From NCBI RefSeq assembly GCF_963666145.1, contig NZ_OY762614.1, positions 5,570,501 through 5,634,500 on the forward strand: DNA of 64,000 bases, in the 5' to 3' direction. Of this stretch, positions 35,945 through 45,479 are shown one piece after another; the first letter of the stretch is position 1, and every line of letters begins with the position of its first letter. The notes under the pieces were generated by a model. That model did not search any database, was not told the origin of the DNA, and saw only the letters and a program-made list of their open reading frames with translations. Both the position numbers and the translations under genes were made by a program. Origin of the DNA: an uncultured Desulfobacter sp. Lineage in GTDB: Bacteria > Desulfobacterota > Desulfobacteria > Desulfobacterales > Desulfobacteraceae.

Positions 35945-38035
35945 CCCATCTTTTCGAAAAAAAATGACAAAACGCCTATTAATCTTTAGTTTTTATGGCC
36001 CTACGAAAAATTGGTTTCTATAAATACAGCATGTTACCCGAAGAGTTTTTGATCACCATGAATGTAGTGCCATAAAATTAAATAATAGTTGCTTTCCCAT
36101 TGTAAATGTGCGCATAATCAGTTCCATGTATATACGAAGGACGACTATCAAAAGCCGGAAAGACGGCACACAATATTATACCTACAGGCTGGTTGAGTCT
36201 GAACGTACCGTCAAAGGGGTACGCCAGCATACCCTGCTTAATCTGGGTTCGGCCTTCTCATTGCCAAGAGAACAGTGGTCGGAACTGGCCTCACGGATTC
36301 AAGAAATAATAAGCGGTCAAGAGCCACTATTTGAGGCGCCTCAAGAAGTTGAGGAACTGGCGCAAAACTATGCTGCTCAACTTATACAGGCTAAGAAGAA
36401 AACTTCTGAGCCGACAGAGCCTGATTATTGCCAGGTGGATATTGACAGCATGGAAGTAATCCGGCCTCGTAGCATCAGCTGTGAGCATGTGGCATTAGAA
36501 GCGTTTAACGCCCTGGGCTTGGGAGAGCATCTAAAAAAGTTTGGGTTCAATGGCCCACAGTTAGCTGCGGCTACCGGTAGCATTATTGGCCGTATGTGCC
36601 GACCGGCCAGTGAACGGGCAACGCTTCATTGGCTTCAGGATATTTCAGGGTTGGGCGAGTTAATAGAGTATGATTTCGGCAAGATGAATTTATACAAAAT
36701 GTATTCAGCATCTGATCAACTTCTAAAAAATAAGGATGCAATAGAGAGGCATCTATATTTACAGGAGAAGAAGCTGTTTGGGTTCCAGGAGACCATCACG
36801 TTGTATGATTTGACCAATACCTATTTCGAAGGTCAAAGTAAGCGTAACAAGCTTGGAAAGCGTGGTCATTCGAAAGAAAAGCGATCAGATTGCCCGCTGG
36901 TAACCTTAGCCCTGGTGTTGGACAGCAGTGGTTTCCCAAAATGCAGCAAAGTATTTGAGGGCAATATCAGTGAAGCCGGTACCCTGGCTAACATAATCAG
37001 TACTATGGACGCCGGACGAAAATCACATGACATGTTTGATGCTTCCAAAGCCACAATTGTTATGGATGCAGGGATTGCATCCGAAGAGAATATCAAGTGG
37101 ATTAATGAAAAGGAATATCCATATATCGTTGTCAGCCGACGACGGCACAGGGAATTTGCCGAGGAAGAGTCGGTAGTGGTCAAACAGGATAAAAACGGTA
37201 CCGTAAAGGTGCAAAAGGTGATTGACCCTGAAAGCAATGAGGTGCAGTTGTTCTGCCACTCTGAAAAGCGTGAAGCAAAAGAGCGGGCCATCCAGGACCG
37301 TTTTACATCAGGCTTTGAGGAGGCACTCACGTATTTGGCCTCAGGTCTTCATATCCCACGACGCATGAAAAAATACCATAAGGTGTTGGAAAAAATTGGA
37401 CGCCTTAAGCAACGGTATTCAAGGGTCTCCGGTCAATACCAAATCAATGTCGTCAAAGATGAGCAAACCGACAACGCTACTAAACTAACCTGGCAACGCC
37501 AAACCGACCAGGATAACCGCAATGATCTGCCGGGCGTATATTGTTTGAGAACATCCCATAAAGATTTGGACGAGAAAACGCTGTGGCAGACGTACACAAT
37601 GTTGACTGACCTGGAAGCCGTATTTCGTTCATTGAAATCGGAATTGGGCATTCGGCCGGTATTCCATCAGGTGACCGAACGTGTCACCGGGCATCTTTTT
37701 ATAAGTGTTCTGGCGTACCATTTGGTTCATAGCGTTCGATATCGACTGAAACAATCACAGATTAACAGTAGTTGGTCTCAATTGAGAAATCAGCTCGAAG
37801 GCCAAAACCGGGTGACAGTTTCAATGCAATGCAAGGATGGTCAAACCGTTCATATCAGAAAAAGCACACGGCCAGAACCCAGACAACAAGAAATTTATAA
37901 AGCTTTGGAGATAAGTCTATATCCAGGACCGGTGATTAAAAATATTTTTAAACAAAAGTAGTGCCATAATCAATGGATGAAAAACAATAATTTCCGTGAT
38001 TACAGTAAGTTAAAATTTATAATCGAAAACTTGGG
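35945..38035 (+). mobile_element. IS1634-family insertion sequence
   Basis: 2091 bp, ends CCCATCTTTTCGA and (inverted) CCCAAGTTTTCGA, flanked by the direct repeat CTAA (35941-35944 and 38036-38039). It interrupts the third quarter of the outer IS transposase. The single transposase gene appears intact. Confidence 0.75.
36126..37961 (+). CDS. IS1634-family transposase
   Basis: About 611 aa from MYIRRTTIKSRKDGTQYYTY, an opening shared by many IS1634/IS4-like transposases (a GTG 18 bp upstream is also possible). Central and C-terminal signatures: ETITLYDLTNTYFEGQ, LVTLALVLDSSGFPKCSKVF, ATIVMDAGIASEENIKWI, YPYIVVSRRRHREF, and the Glu region LTDLEAVFRSLKSELGIRPV, then GHLFISVLAYHLVH. The DDE residues are in place, so it may be active. 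It is the youngest or second youngest insertion in the nest. Confidence 0.88.
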   Translation: MYIRRTTIKSRKDGTQYYTYRLVESERTVKGVRQHTLLNLGSAFSLPREQWSELASRIQEIISGQEPLFEAPQEVEELAQNYAAQLIQAKKKTSEPTEPDYCQVDIDSMEVIRPRSISCEHVALEAFNALGLGEHLKKFGFNGPQLAAATGSIIGRMCRPASERATLHWLQDISGLGELIEYDFGKMNLYKMYSASDQLLKNKDAIERHLYLQEKKLFGFQETITLYDLTNTYFEGQSKRNKLGKRGHSKEKRSDCPLVTLALVLDSSGFPKCSKVFEGNISEAGTLANIISTMDAGRKSHDMFDASKATIVMDAGIASEENIKWINEKEYPYIVVSRRRHREFAEEESVVVKQDKNGTVKVQKVIDPESNEVQLFCHSEKREAKERAIQDRFTSGFEEALTYLASGLHIPRRMKKYHKVLEKIGRLKQRYSRVSGQYQINVVKDEQTDNATKLTWQRQTDQDNRNDLPGVYCLRTSHKDLDEKTLWQTYTMLTDLEAVFRSLKSELGIRPVFHQVTERVTGHLFISVLAYHLVHSVRYRLKQSQINSSWSQLRNQLEGQNRVTVSMQCKDGQTVHIRKSTRPEPRQQEIYKALEISLYPGPVIKNIFKQK

Positions 38036-38520
38036 CTAAGGGGCATTCTCACAGAGAGTTCGGAGGCTTTCCGAACATTGTCAAAATACGCAGAACGAAA
38101 TCCCAGACGTAATTTCAGCCAAGATCAAGAAGCTCAAGGATAATCTTCCACAGTTTTCCGAAGCTTATGATTTTCCTGGTGCACATAGAACAAGCAACAT
38201 GGTTGACCGGCTGATGCAACGGATGGACCGTCATTTATTCAGCACCAAGTATTTTCATGGCACTATGAAATCGGCCAATCTCAGTATACGTGCCTGGGCT
38301 CTTATCCAAAATTTTGCTCCACTCAATCCGTGGACGGTAAAGCAAAAGGGCCATGTGAGTTCTTTTGAAAGAGTGAACGGATTCCAATACCACGAGAATT
38401 GGCTTCAGAACCTTTTGATTTCAGCTTCATTGGGAGGCTTACGGACGGGTCCCCCAAATCCGTTATAACCAGAGAAGAAAGAGTATTTATGATCATCTCT
38501 TTTATAATGATCAATAAATC

Positions 38521-38565
38521 GGCATTGAAAAAGGTCTCAGCCTTTTTCAATGCCTTATTTTTTTT
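38521..38565 (+). terminator. Strong intrinsic terminator
   Basis: A perfect 14-bp stem, GGCATTGAAAAAGG, loop TCTCAG, then CCTTTTTCAATGCC, followed by TTATTTTTTTT. It lies 52 bp after the outer IS. In the ancestor without the IS it would have ended the cus transcript a short way after cusB, so cusA may have been absent before the insertion. Confidence 0.8.
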
Positions 38566-38621
38566 ACATACAAATTGAATCTGCGAACATCATCCTCTAA
38601 CAGCCAGTCCATTTAATATTA

Positions 38622-40394
38622 TCAACAGCTTTGAAGATAGTTTCGCCAGCCGCCAAATTTTGTGATTTCATGGCCGGATTCTGCTACAATCGGCTCGGCG
38701 ATAAACCCCGAAACCCAAGAGCCGTCGGATAATTCCAATTTTCCAATACCCAGGGGGTGGGGGATCTGTTGGACAAACCGGCCAAATGCCGATGCAGAAA
38801 GCGCATAAATTTCAACTTCAATGGCTGCGCCGGCCTTCTCATCACGGATCAATCCAGGCTTTGGCGGGGCGCTTTCCAGGGCAAACATGCGATAGGCATC
38901 AGCTGTTTGGGTTGTTTGTACCAGGGACGCACCCAGGCCGGTTAATTGATGGTGAAGGGCTAATCCTTTAAGATGGGCGCCACAGACGGCAAGCTGCAGG
39001 GTGTCACTGGATAAAGTTTCTACAGGCCGCGGCGGCATATCCGAGCCGCATCCCATGGGAAGGTTCGTCTGGGCGTGAAAAAAAGCCCCTGCCTGGAGTA
39101 GTTTTAAGTCCTCAAAGGCCTGTCCCACAAGGGTGACGCCAACGGGAACGGTCGGTGTCAGGCCGGTGGGAACGGCCAGGCTACAGTAATCCAGCAGATT
39201 CATATAGTTGGTGTAATATCCCAGATTGCTGTTCAGCTGGATGGGATCCGCATTCACCGCATCAATGGTATAACAGGTGCCGGCTGTGGGGGTGACAAGA
39301 AAATCAACGGTCTCCAATACGGCATCTGTTTTTTTCTTAAGCGCCTGAAGCTCATACATACAGGCGAAAACCTCCCGGGCTGTCCATGGTTTGCCGTCGC
39401 AGATGATTTGACGGGTTACGGGAACGCCGGCATCCGGGTTTTCCAGTAAAAAATCTCCGACCGCAGCGGTGCGTTCTGCCACCCATGGACCCTGATAAAG
39501 CAATTTGGCTGCATCAAGAAAGGGTGAAAAATCAATTTCAATGCAGGTGCCGCCCATATCCGTGAGCAGGTCAATGCTGTTTTGAAAACAATCTTCATAG
39601 TCCGAATTGCCGAAAAAATTAAGATCCTTAGCCGCCGGAATCCCAAAGGTGAACTCAGACTTATTAAAGGTTGGTTTCGTAGCGTTTTGGGCCTTGCGGG
39701 AAAAGGGATCCTGGGGATCAAAAATCGCGGCAGTTTGAAACACTTTTTCGGCATCCACGGCACACAGGGCAAAGATCGATACACAATCCAGGCTGCGGCA
39801 GGCAGGGACTACGCCGGTGGTGCTGAGCAGACCTTTGCTGGGTTTCACGCCCAGGATATTGTTAAAGGCCGCCGGCACCCGTCCTGAGCCTGCGGTATCC
39901 GTTCCCAGGGAAAAGCTGCACATTCCCTTTGCCAGGGCAACGGCCGAGCCGCTGCTGGAACCGCCGGAAATATAATCGGGATCGAAGCTGTTTTTGCAGG
40001 CACCATGCGGAGATCGTGTGCCCACAAGGCCCGTGGCAAATTGATCCAGATTGGTTTTGCCCATGGGGATGGCACCGGCATTGATCAGCTGTTCCACCAC
40101 AAACGCCGATTTTTCCGGCGTATAACAATATTGCGGGCACCCGGCGGTGGTGGGAATCCCTGCCAGATCAATATTGTCCTTAATGGCAAAGGGGATGCCG
40201 TACAAGGGAAGTGTCTCGGGTGTTTCGCCTTCCAGTCGGTTCAGGTAAGGTGCTATTTCATCTTGGCTTAACAGTCGGATCCAGACATTGTTCTGATCTG
40301 TACGGCATAGTTCCATCAGGCTGCCGATCAGATCTTCAGGGGTCAGGGTTCCGTCTTTATAACAGTGGTGCAAATGTTCAATGGTCAGATTCAT
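38622..40394 (-). CDS. atzF: Allophanate hydrolase
   Basis: Hydrolyses allophanate to ammonia and CO2, the last step of urea-carboxylase and guanidine pathways. About 590 aa from MNLTIEHLHHCYKDGTLTPE at 40394, whose start overlaps the carboxylase stop by 17 bp. The frame extends further upstream but without family similarity. The N-terminal two thirds is an amidase-signature domain (LYGIPFAIKDNIDLAGIPTT, YISGGSSSGSAVALAKGM, LGTDTAGSGRVPAAFNNILG) with the Ser-cisSer-Lys triad in place (IKD, GGSSSG). The remaining C-terminal domain (LAVCGAHLKGLALHHQLTGL, GIGKLELSDGSWVSGFIAEP) is the second, decarboxylation-linked fold of AtzF. It is the last gene of the operon. Confidence 0.92.
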   Translation of the reverse strand: MNLTIEHLHHCYKDGTLTPEDLIGSLMELCRTDQNNVWIRLLSQDEIAPYLNRLEGETPETLPLYGIPFAIKDNIDLAGIPTTAGCPQYCYTPEKSAFVVEQLINAGAIPMGKTNLDQFATGLVGTRSPHGACKNSFDPDYISGGSSSGSAVALAKGMCSFSLGTDTAGSGRVPAAFNNILGVKPSKGLLSTTGVVPACRSLDCVSIFALCAVDAEKVFQTAAIFDPQDPFSRKAQNATKPTFNKSEFTFGIPAAKDLNFFGNSDYEDCFQNSIDLLTDMGGTCIEIDFSPFLDAAKLLYQGPWVAERTAAVGDFLLENPDAGVPVTRQIICDGKPWTAREVFACMYELQALKKKTDAVLETVDFLVTPTAGTCYTIDAVNADPIQLNSNLGYYTNYMNLLDYCSLAVPTGLTPTVPVGVTLVGQAFEDLKLLQAGAFFHAQTNLPMGCGSDMPPRPVETLSSDTLQLAVCGAHLKGLALHHQLTGLGASLVQTTQTADAYRMFALESAPPKPGLIRDEKAGAAIEVEIYALSASAFGRFVQQIPHPLGIGKLELSDGSWVSGFIAEPIVAESGHEITKFGGWRNYLQSC

Positions 40395-43300
40395 CAGGCA
40401 TCTCTTGGCAGGGTTTAATGGAAACCAGGTGCTGGCCCGAAGAGACCAGGTCTCCGGGGGAACAAAAAATCTGGCAAACTTCACCGGCGCAGCAGGATTT
40501 AAGATCGACCTCCATTTTCATGCATTCAAAAATGGCAATGGTCTGGCCGTCTTCTACAACATCGCCTTCCTTGACCTGCATTTTCCAAAGGCTTCCTGAA
40601 ATGGCACTGTCAATGGTCTGACATCCCGGCATCACCGCTACTGCATCGGTATCTTCGGTATGTTCGGGAATTTCATTGCTGAAATTGAGCTGGCCGTTCT
40701 CTATCCACTGTTGGCGTTCGGCCTCAAAGGCGGTCTGTTGTTTGTCTTTAAACTGATGAATACTATCTTCATTTTCTGCCAGAAAGGCCTCGTACTTATC
40801 AAGGTCGAATTCGCTCTCCTCAATGCGGATGCCGGCCAGGCCGTAGGGCAGATTTTTTCTCATCTCCATCAGGGTGTCGTGGTCCACCGGATAGAAGCGG
40901 ATCTGGTCAAAGAAACGCAACAGCCAGGGTTTTCCAGGTTTGAATTCTTTTGTCACATTATAGCGGTTCCACATCTGAACGGTGCGGCCCACAAACTGGT
41001 AGCCGCCGGGTCCTTCCATGCCGTAGACGCACAGGTATGCCCCGCCGATGCCCACGGCATTTTCCGGGGTCCAGGTCCGGGCGGGATTATATTTGGTGGT
41101 GACCAGCCGGTATCTTGGGTCCAGGGGCGTGGCCACGGGGGCGCCTAAATAGACATCACCCAGGCCCATCACCAGGTAACTGGCATTGAACAGCACATTT
41201 TTCACATCCTCAATACTGTCAAGGCCGTTGATGCGGCGGATAAATTCGATATTGGACGGACACCAGGGCGCATCGGGCCGGACCGACTGGGTATAGCGTT
41301 CAATGGCCTTGTGGGTGGCCGGGTCGTCCCAGCTCAGGGGCAGATGGACAATTCGGGCCGGAACCTTGCGGTTCTGACTTCCTGCAAGGGTCTTTTGAAC
41401 CGATTCAATGGTTTCCAGCAATGTGTCCAGGGGCTGCATCCGGTTGTCGTAATGGATCTGCAAAGACCTTATACCGGGGGTTAAGTCCAGTATGCCGTCA
41501 AGTTGCTTTTTCTCCAGAGCCAGCATCAGGGCGTGGACATGGAAGCGAAGGGTCAGATCCAGGACAGGCTCTCCAAATTCAATGAGCAGGTTTTTGTCGC
41601 CTGATCTTCGGCACACCACCTGGATGTCGCCGTCAATGGGAAACTGATGAATAATGGGGGTTTCCGAAGCTGTAAACGCTCTGTGTTTTAACGGCACCAC
41701 AGGTTCAGAAAGCGCCAGGTTTTGAATTAATGTTTCCTGATTCTTTTCAAGTATCCGTGCCTCTTCCGGGGTAAGCAACCGAAACCGGACCCGGCTGCCG
41801 GCCTTAAGCTGTCCCATTTTCCACAATTCAGCCTGTACAATGGTCACAGGACATACAAAGCCGCCGAGACTTGGGCCGTCCGGTCCCAGGATCACCGGCA
41901 TGTCGCCGGTATAATCCACCGCACCCACGGCATAGGGAGTATCATGGATATTGGACGGGTGAAGTCCGGCTTCTCCGCCATCCTGCCTGGCCCATTCCGG
42001 TCCCGGCCCGATCAGGCGGACACCGGTGCGTGAGGAGTTGTAATGGACCTCCCACGCCGTGCTGAAAAAGGTCTCCATATCCTTGGGGATGAAAAAATCC
42101 GGGGCACCGTGGGGGCCGTATAATACGCCGATTTCCCATTGATCTGTGAGGCTGGGCCATTGGGACGGTTCCAGGGCACGGGGCGCTGATTGTTTCAAAT
42201 TCCCTGCCCAGAGGACATCTCCGGTCTGGAGGCTGCGGCCGCCATGGCCACCGAACTGCCCCAGGGTAAATGTGGAGCGACTGCCCATGTACAGCGGGAC
42301 ATCAATGCCGCCGCGCACCGCAAGGCAGGCCCGTTGACCGTCAACGGCAATGCCGCTTTTCAGCTTGCCCCCGGCCGGTGCCGTCATCGGCGTGTACCGG
42401 GGGACCGGGACGCCGTCCAAGCTGGCCTGGATGTCAGCGCCGGTGAGCACAAAAATCGTTTCCGCATTGAAGGTCAGATCCGGACCTTTGACGGTAATTT
42501 CAAGGGCCGCGGCTTCCGGCGGATTTCCGGCAATGCGGTTGGCCAGACGGTGGTTAAACATATCCATGGGGCCCGAAGGCGGCACACCCACAGACCAGTA
42601 CCCGACCCGGCCAGGAAAGTCCTGCACAGTGGTCTGCATGCCCGGCGCATCCACGCAGATGGTGGGGGCCTGGTAGGTATAGTTGTCCAGAATCCGGGTG
42701 GTATAGTTCCCCTTTTGAAAGGCGGGAAACTCACAGATGCTGCGCAAAAGATGAAGATTGGTTTCAATGCCTTTAAGCCGGGTTTCTGCCAGCGCATTTT
42801 TCAGCGCGAGGACCGCCTCTTCACGGGTTGGGCCGTGAACTATGAGTTTGGATAAAAGCGGGTCGTAAAAGGCGGAGACAAAGGTGCCGGTGGCAACCCA
42901 GCTGTCCACGCGCACAGATTCAGGAAAAACGACCTGGGTCAAAAGTCCGGTGCTGGGCTGGAACGCTTTTCCGGGATCCTCGGCATAAATGCGCACCTCA
43001 ATGGCAGCCCCCGAAGGCTTTGGCGCCAGACCGGCCAAGGGCGGCAGGTCGTTTGCTGCTATCTGTACCATCCATTCCACCAGATCAATACCGAAAACCG
43101 CTTCGGTGACGCAATGCTCCACCTGAAGCCTGGTGTTCACCTCCAGAAAATAAAACCGGTCGGCCCGGGTGTCGTAAACAAACTCCACGGTGCCCGCAGA
43201 TGCATAGCCAACGCCCTGGGCCAGACGCCGGGCAGCTTCATGAAGACTGCTTCTAAGTCCGTCAGACAGACCCGGGGCAGGGGTCTCTTCGATTACTTTC

Positions 43301-44004
43301 TGGTTTCTTCGCTGGACCGAACAGTCCCGGTCTCCTAAAATCAGCGCGTTGCCCCGGCCGTCCCCGAATATCTGAACCTCAATGTGCCGGGCCGCGGCAA
43401 TATATTTTTCCAGGAACAGGCCACCATCGTTGAAATTGTTTTCACTTAAGCGTTTGATTCGGTCCCAGGCCTGGGAGAGTTCATGGTCTGATTGGCAAAG
43501 GGCCATGCCGATACCGCCGCCGCCCGAGGTGCTTTTAAGCATGACGGGGTAGCCGATGTCCATGGCCGCCACAAGGGCGTCTTCCATGGACGGCAGAAGT
43601 TGTGAGCCCGGCACCAGCGGCACATCGAATTTTTCTGCCAGTTGCCTGGCGCGATGTTTCAGGCCGAATTCCCGGATATGGGCGCCGCTTGGCCCAATGA
43701 AGCTGATACCGGCCTTTGCGCACTGGTCGGCAAAATCGGCATTTTCGCTTAAAAATCCGTAACCCGGGTGGATGGCCTGGGCCCCGCATTGCCGGGCGGC
43801 GGCTAAAATACCTGTTGTGTCCAGGTAGCTCTGCGCGGCGGCAGGCGGCCCGATCAGGATGCTTTCGTCGGCTTCCAGCACATGCATGGCATGGGCATCG
43901 GCCTCGGAGTAAACTGCCACCGAGGCAATATTCATTTTTTTCAGGGTGCGGACGATTCTTACTGCAATCTCACCCCGGTTGGCCACCAGTACTTTTGTGA
44001 ACAT
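40378..44004 (-). CDS. Biotin-dependent urea/guanidine carboxylase
   Basis: 1208 aa. The biotin carboxylase domain (1 to about 450) shows VLVANRGEIAVRIVRTLKKM, the glycine loop TSGGGGIGM and FLEVNTRLQVEH. A KipA-like carboxyltransferase half (about 475-790, VGVPPSGPMDMFNHRLANRI) and a KipI-like half (about 800-1010) follow. The end is a biotinyl domain with ECMKME in place of the usual EAMKME. Domain order is that of urea carboxylase. Enzymes encoded with two DUF1989 proteins have been shown in other bacteria to act on guanidine, so guanidine is the more likely substrate here (inference). It lies 15 bp after the DUF1989 gene upstream and overlaps atzF. Confidence 0.9.
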   Translation of the reverse strand: MFTKVLVANRGEIAVRIVRTLKKMNIASVAVYSEADAHAMHVLEADESILIGPPAAAQSYLDTTGILAAARQCGAQAIHPGYGFLSENADFADQCAKAGISFIGPSGAHIREFGLKHRARQLAEKFDVPLVPGSQLLPSMEDALVAAMDIGYPVMLKSTSGGGGIGMALCQSDHELSQAWDRIKRLSENNFNDGGLFLEKYIAAARHIEVQIFGDGRGNALILGDRDCSVQRRNQKVIEETPAPGLSDGLRSSLHEAARRLAQGVGYASAGTVEFVYDTRADRFYFLEVNTRLQVEHCVTEAVFGIDLVEWMVQIAANDLPPLAGLAPKPSGAAIEVRIYAEDPGKAFQPSTGLLTQVVFPESVRVDSWVATGTFVSAFYDPLLSKLIVHGPTREEAVLALKNALAETRLKGIETNLHLLRSICEFPAFQKGNYTTRILDNYTYQAPTICVDAPGMQTTVQDFPGRVGYWSVGVPPSGPMDMFNHRLANRIAGNPPEAAALEITVKGPDLTFNAETIFVLTGADIQASLDGVPVPRYTPMTAPAGGKLKSGIAVDGQRACLAVRGGIDVPLYMGSRSTFTLGQFGGHGGRSLQTGDVLWAGNLKQSAPRALEPSQWPSLTDQWEIGVLYGPHGAPDFFIPKDMETFFSTAWEVHYNSSRTGVRLIGPGPEWARQDGGEAGLHPSNIHDTPYAVGAVDYTGDMPVILGPDGPSLGGFVCPVTIVQAELWKMGQLKAGSRVRFRLLTPEEARILEKNQETLIQNLALSEPVVPLKHRAFTASETPIIHQFPIDGDIQVVCRRSGDKNLLIEFGEPVLDLTLRFHVHALMLALEKKQLDGILDLTPGIRSLQIHYDNRMQPLDTLLETIESVQKTLAGSQNRKVPARIVHLPLSWDDPATHKAIERYTQSVRPDAPWCPSNIEFIRRINGLDSIEDVKNVLFNASYLVMGLGDVYLGAPVATPLDPRYRLVTTKYNPARTWTPENAVGIGGAYLCVYGMEGPGGYQFVGRTVQMWNRYNVTKEFKPGKPWLLRFFDQIRFYPVDHDTLMEMRKNLPYGLAGIRIEESEFDLDKYEAFLAENEDSIHQFKDKQQTAFEAERQQWIENGQLNFSNEIPEHTEDTDAVAVMPGCQTIDSAISGSLWKMQVKEGDVVEDGQTIAIFECMKMEVDLKSCCAGEVCQIFCSPGDLVSSGQHLVSIKPCQEMPDESDH

Positions 44005-44018
44005 GATTGCTTTCCCTT

Positions 44019-44669
44019 TCAGGCCGGATCCCAGATGGTCATTTCCACGGGCGTGGGGTTATATGCATTGCAAGGGTTGTTGAGCTGGGGGCAATTGGAG
44101 ACCAGCACCAGGACGTTCATTTTGGCTGTCATCTCCACATATTTCATGGGCTGGGAAATGCCGTCCTCAAAATTGGACCCGCCTTCCGGGTTTACCGGTA
44201 CGTTCATGAAAAAGTTGATGTTGCAGACCTGGTCGCGTTTGTTCATGCCGTTGCCCCAGTCCAGAAGGGTTTTTAAAAAGATATCCCTGCACGAGTGCAT
44301 ATACCGTTTGTCAAAGTCATACCGGGCGGTATTACTTTCGCATGAGCAGGCGCTGCCCAGGGTGTCATGGCGGCCGCAGGTGTCGGCCGTGACCGTGAGC
44401 ATGATATTATTCTCATTGGAGCGAATGTCCGTACCCGTGGAGATATAGACGTTTTTTTGTTCCCTCATGGTGTTTGCGGCGTGGTAACGCTCATGGGTGT
44501 TGTCCGCGTTAAAAAATATAGTGTCCACGGCCTGGTTGCCGTGAAGATCGGTGATTCTAAGGGTCTGCCTTTTTTTTACAAGATGCATCCAGCCGTCTCC
44601 GGCCGAAACTTTCTGTGTAAATACAGCATTTGAGGTATCCAGAGGACTTTGGGTCAATGAAATGGTCAT
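44019..44669 (-). CDS. DUF1989 protein 2 (urea-carboxylase-associated; probable carboxyguanidine deiminase subunit)
   Basis: 216 aa from MTISLTQSPLD at 44669 (AAAGGAACC upstream); an ATG 30 bp further up lacks a good site. Family signatures are AGDGWMHLVKKRQTLRITDL, YHAANTMREQ, the metal/active-site stretch VTADTCGRHDTLGSACSCES, and NINFFMNVPVNPEGG. Urea-carboxylase-associated protein 2 of this family is reported to form, with protein 1, a heteromeric deiminase converting carboxyguanidine to allophanate. The ADTCGRHD motif is fully kept here, so this is likely the catalytic partner. Cotranscribed between DUF1989 protein 1 and the carboxylase. Confidence 0.85.
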   Translation of the reverse strand: MTISLTQSPLDTSNAVFTQKVSAGDGWMHLVKKRQTLRITDLHGNQAVDTIFFNADNTHERYHAANTMREQKNVYISTGTDIRSNENNIMLTVTADTCGRHDTLGSACSCESNTARYDFDKRYMHSCRDIFLKTLLDWGNGMNKRDQVCNINFFMNVPVNPEGGSNFEDGISQPMKYVEMTAKMNVLVLVSNCPQLNNPCNAYNPTPVEMTIWDPA

Positions 44670-44735
44670 TATGGTTCCTTTCATATGCAAACGAATCAAA
44701 TCAAAATTTATAAATCAGATCGTGATGCCGCCATA

Positions 44736-45479
44736 TTACAAATGATATTGTTCTGTATTGACAAAGCCCCGCGCGTTTTCGGGGCAGAATGTGCGACAAG
44801 CATCATCCTCATGCGCAGGGGGACAATCCATGACGGCTATTTTTACCGGTTTTCTTAGATATTGACTTGAGGGATTAAGGGGATGCATGCCGGTGTCCAG
44901 CACCATCAGGGTATCCATCTCCGCTCTTAGGGTCACGCTGCTGCCCGGTTTTGAAAAATTTTCAACAAAGAAGAGATCCCCATTGTCCGATACCCCCACT
45001 TTTGAGAAGAAATTGATGGTTTCGGTAAAATCTCTTGGGCCAAGGGCGTGTTTGGCAAGTTCCACCATTAAGGAGTCGTAACCGTTGCGATGAAAGTCAT
45101 TGTGGTGGTCCTGGTAACTTTTGCCACCAAAACAGGCCTGGATCATGTCGGCATTGGACACCCCGCAGATGACATCGTTCCAGCCGCAGGTATCCGCGAT
45201 GACAGACATGAGAATCCGGCCCATATCCGAATAGATGCAGTGGCCCTGGGTAATATATGAAATATGCTGGATTTTAAGCGTATCTCCCATATTGTAGCGC
45301 TCGCTGGGGTTGGCGGCATTGTAGAAAAGCGCCGATGCATTGGCCCCGCCTTCAAGATCCGTGAGCTGTACGGCGGATCCTTTCTTGATAATATGAGACC
45401 AGTTCCACCCGCCTGGAACAATCGTTTCAAAGCGCAGTTTTCCAACAATTTCATTGTTTTGAGGTAGTGTATTATTCAT
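44736..45479 (-). CDS. DUF1989 protein 1 (urea-carboxylase-associated; probable carboxyguanidine deiminase subunit)
   Basis: 247-aa paralogue of the downstream gene: VPGGWNWSHIIKKGSAVQLT, LFYNAANPSERYNMGDTLKI, SVIADTCGWNDVICGVSNAD, TINFFSKVGVSDNGDLFFVE. The active-site-like motif is altered compared with protein 2 (WND for RHD, and the CSCES stretch is lost), which suggests a non-catalytic or specificity subunit. A short C-terminal extension holds two cysteines (DDACRTFCPEN). Its start overlaps the stop of the NikR-like gene (ATGA), so the two are translationally coupled. Confidence 0.85.
   Translation of the reverse strand: MNNTLPQNNEIVGKLRFETIVPGGWNWSHIIKKGSAVQLTDLEGGANASALFYNAANPSERYNMGDTLKIQHISYITQGHCIYSDMGRILMSVIADTCGWNDVICGVSNADMIQACFGGKSYQDHHNDFHRNGYDSLMVELAKHALGPRDFTETINFFSKVGVSDNGDLFFVENFSKPGSSVTLRAEMDTLMVLDTGMHPLNPSSQYLRKPVKIAVMDCPPAHEDDACRTFCPENARGFVNTEQYHL

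Larger units (their letters stand above)
29318..38468 (+). mobile_element. Outer IS of a three-level nest (about 1.37 kb of own sequence)
   Basis: Perfect 19-bp inverted repeats TTATAACGGATTTGGGGGA at 29318-29336 and, inverted, at 38450-38468. Removing the two internal elements (29657-35339 and 35945-38035) and their target duplications leaves about 1367 bp with one transposase gene. I see no flanking target duplication. It starts at the base after the cusB stop codon. Confidence 0.85.
29426..38468 (+). pseudogene. Transposase of the outer IS, split in three
   Basis: Three exon-like pieces. 29426-29656 reads AQFRMVLDMVIMKYPELFP and ends KLKIRRIV. 35346-35944 resumes in frame as IAGVSYTIRPSFAMPYMSG, KPLFLRKFAVPFWALSYCFG, SADEKHTRLLGEKTYIATT and VNTDGWRSTQKAWRKLFP. 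38040-38468 gives FSQRVRRLSEHCQNT, HRTSNMVDRLMQRMDRHLF and WTVKQKGHVSSFERVNGFQY. The last junction also needs one extra base in a G-run. It is a DDE-type transposase (likely acidic residues in SADEKHTR and NTDGW) whose IS family I cannot name. It is inactive as it stands. Confidence 0.8.
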
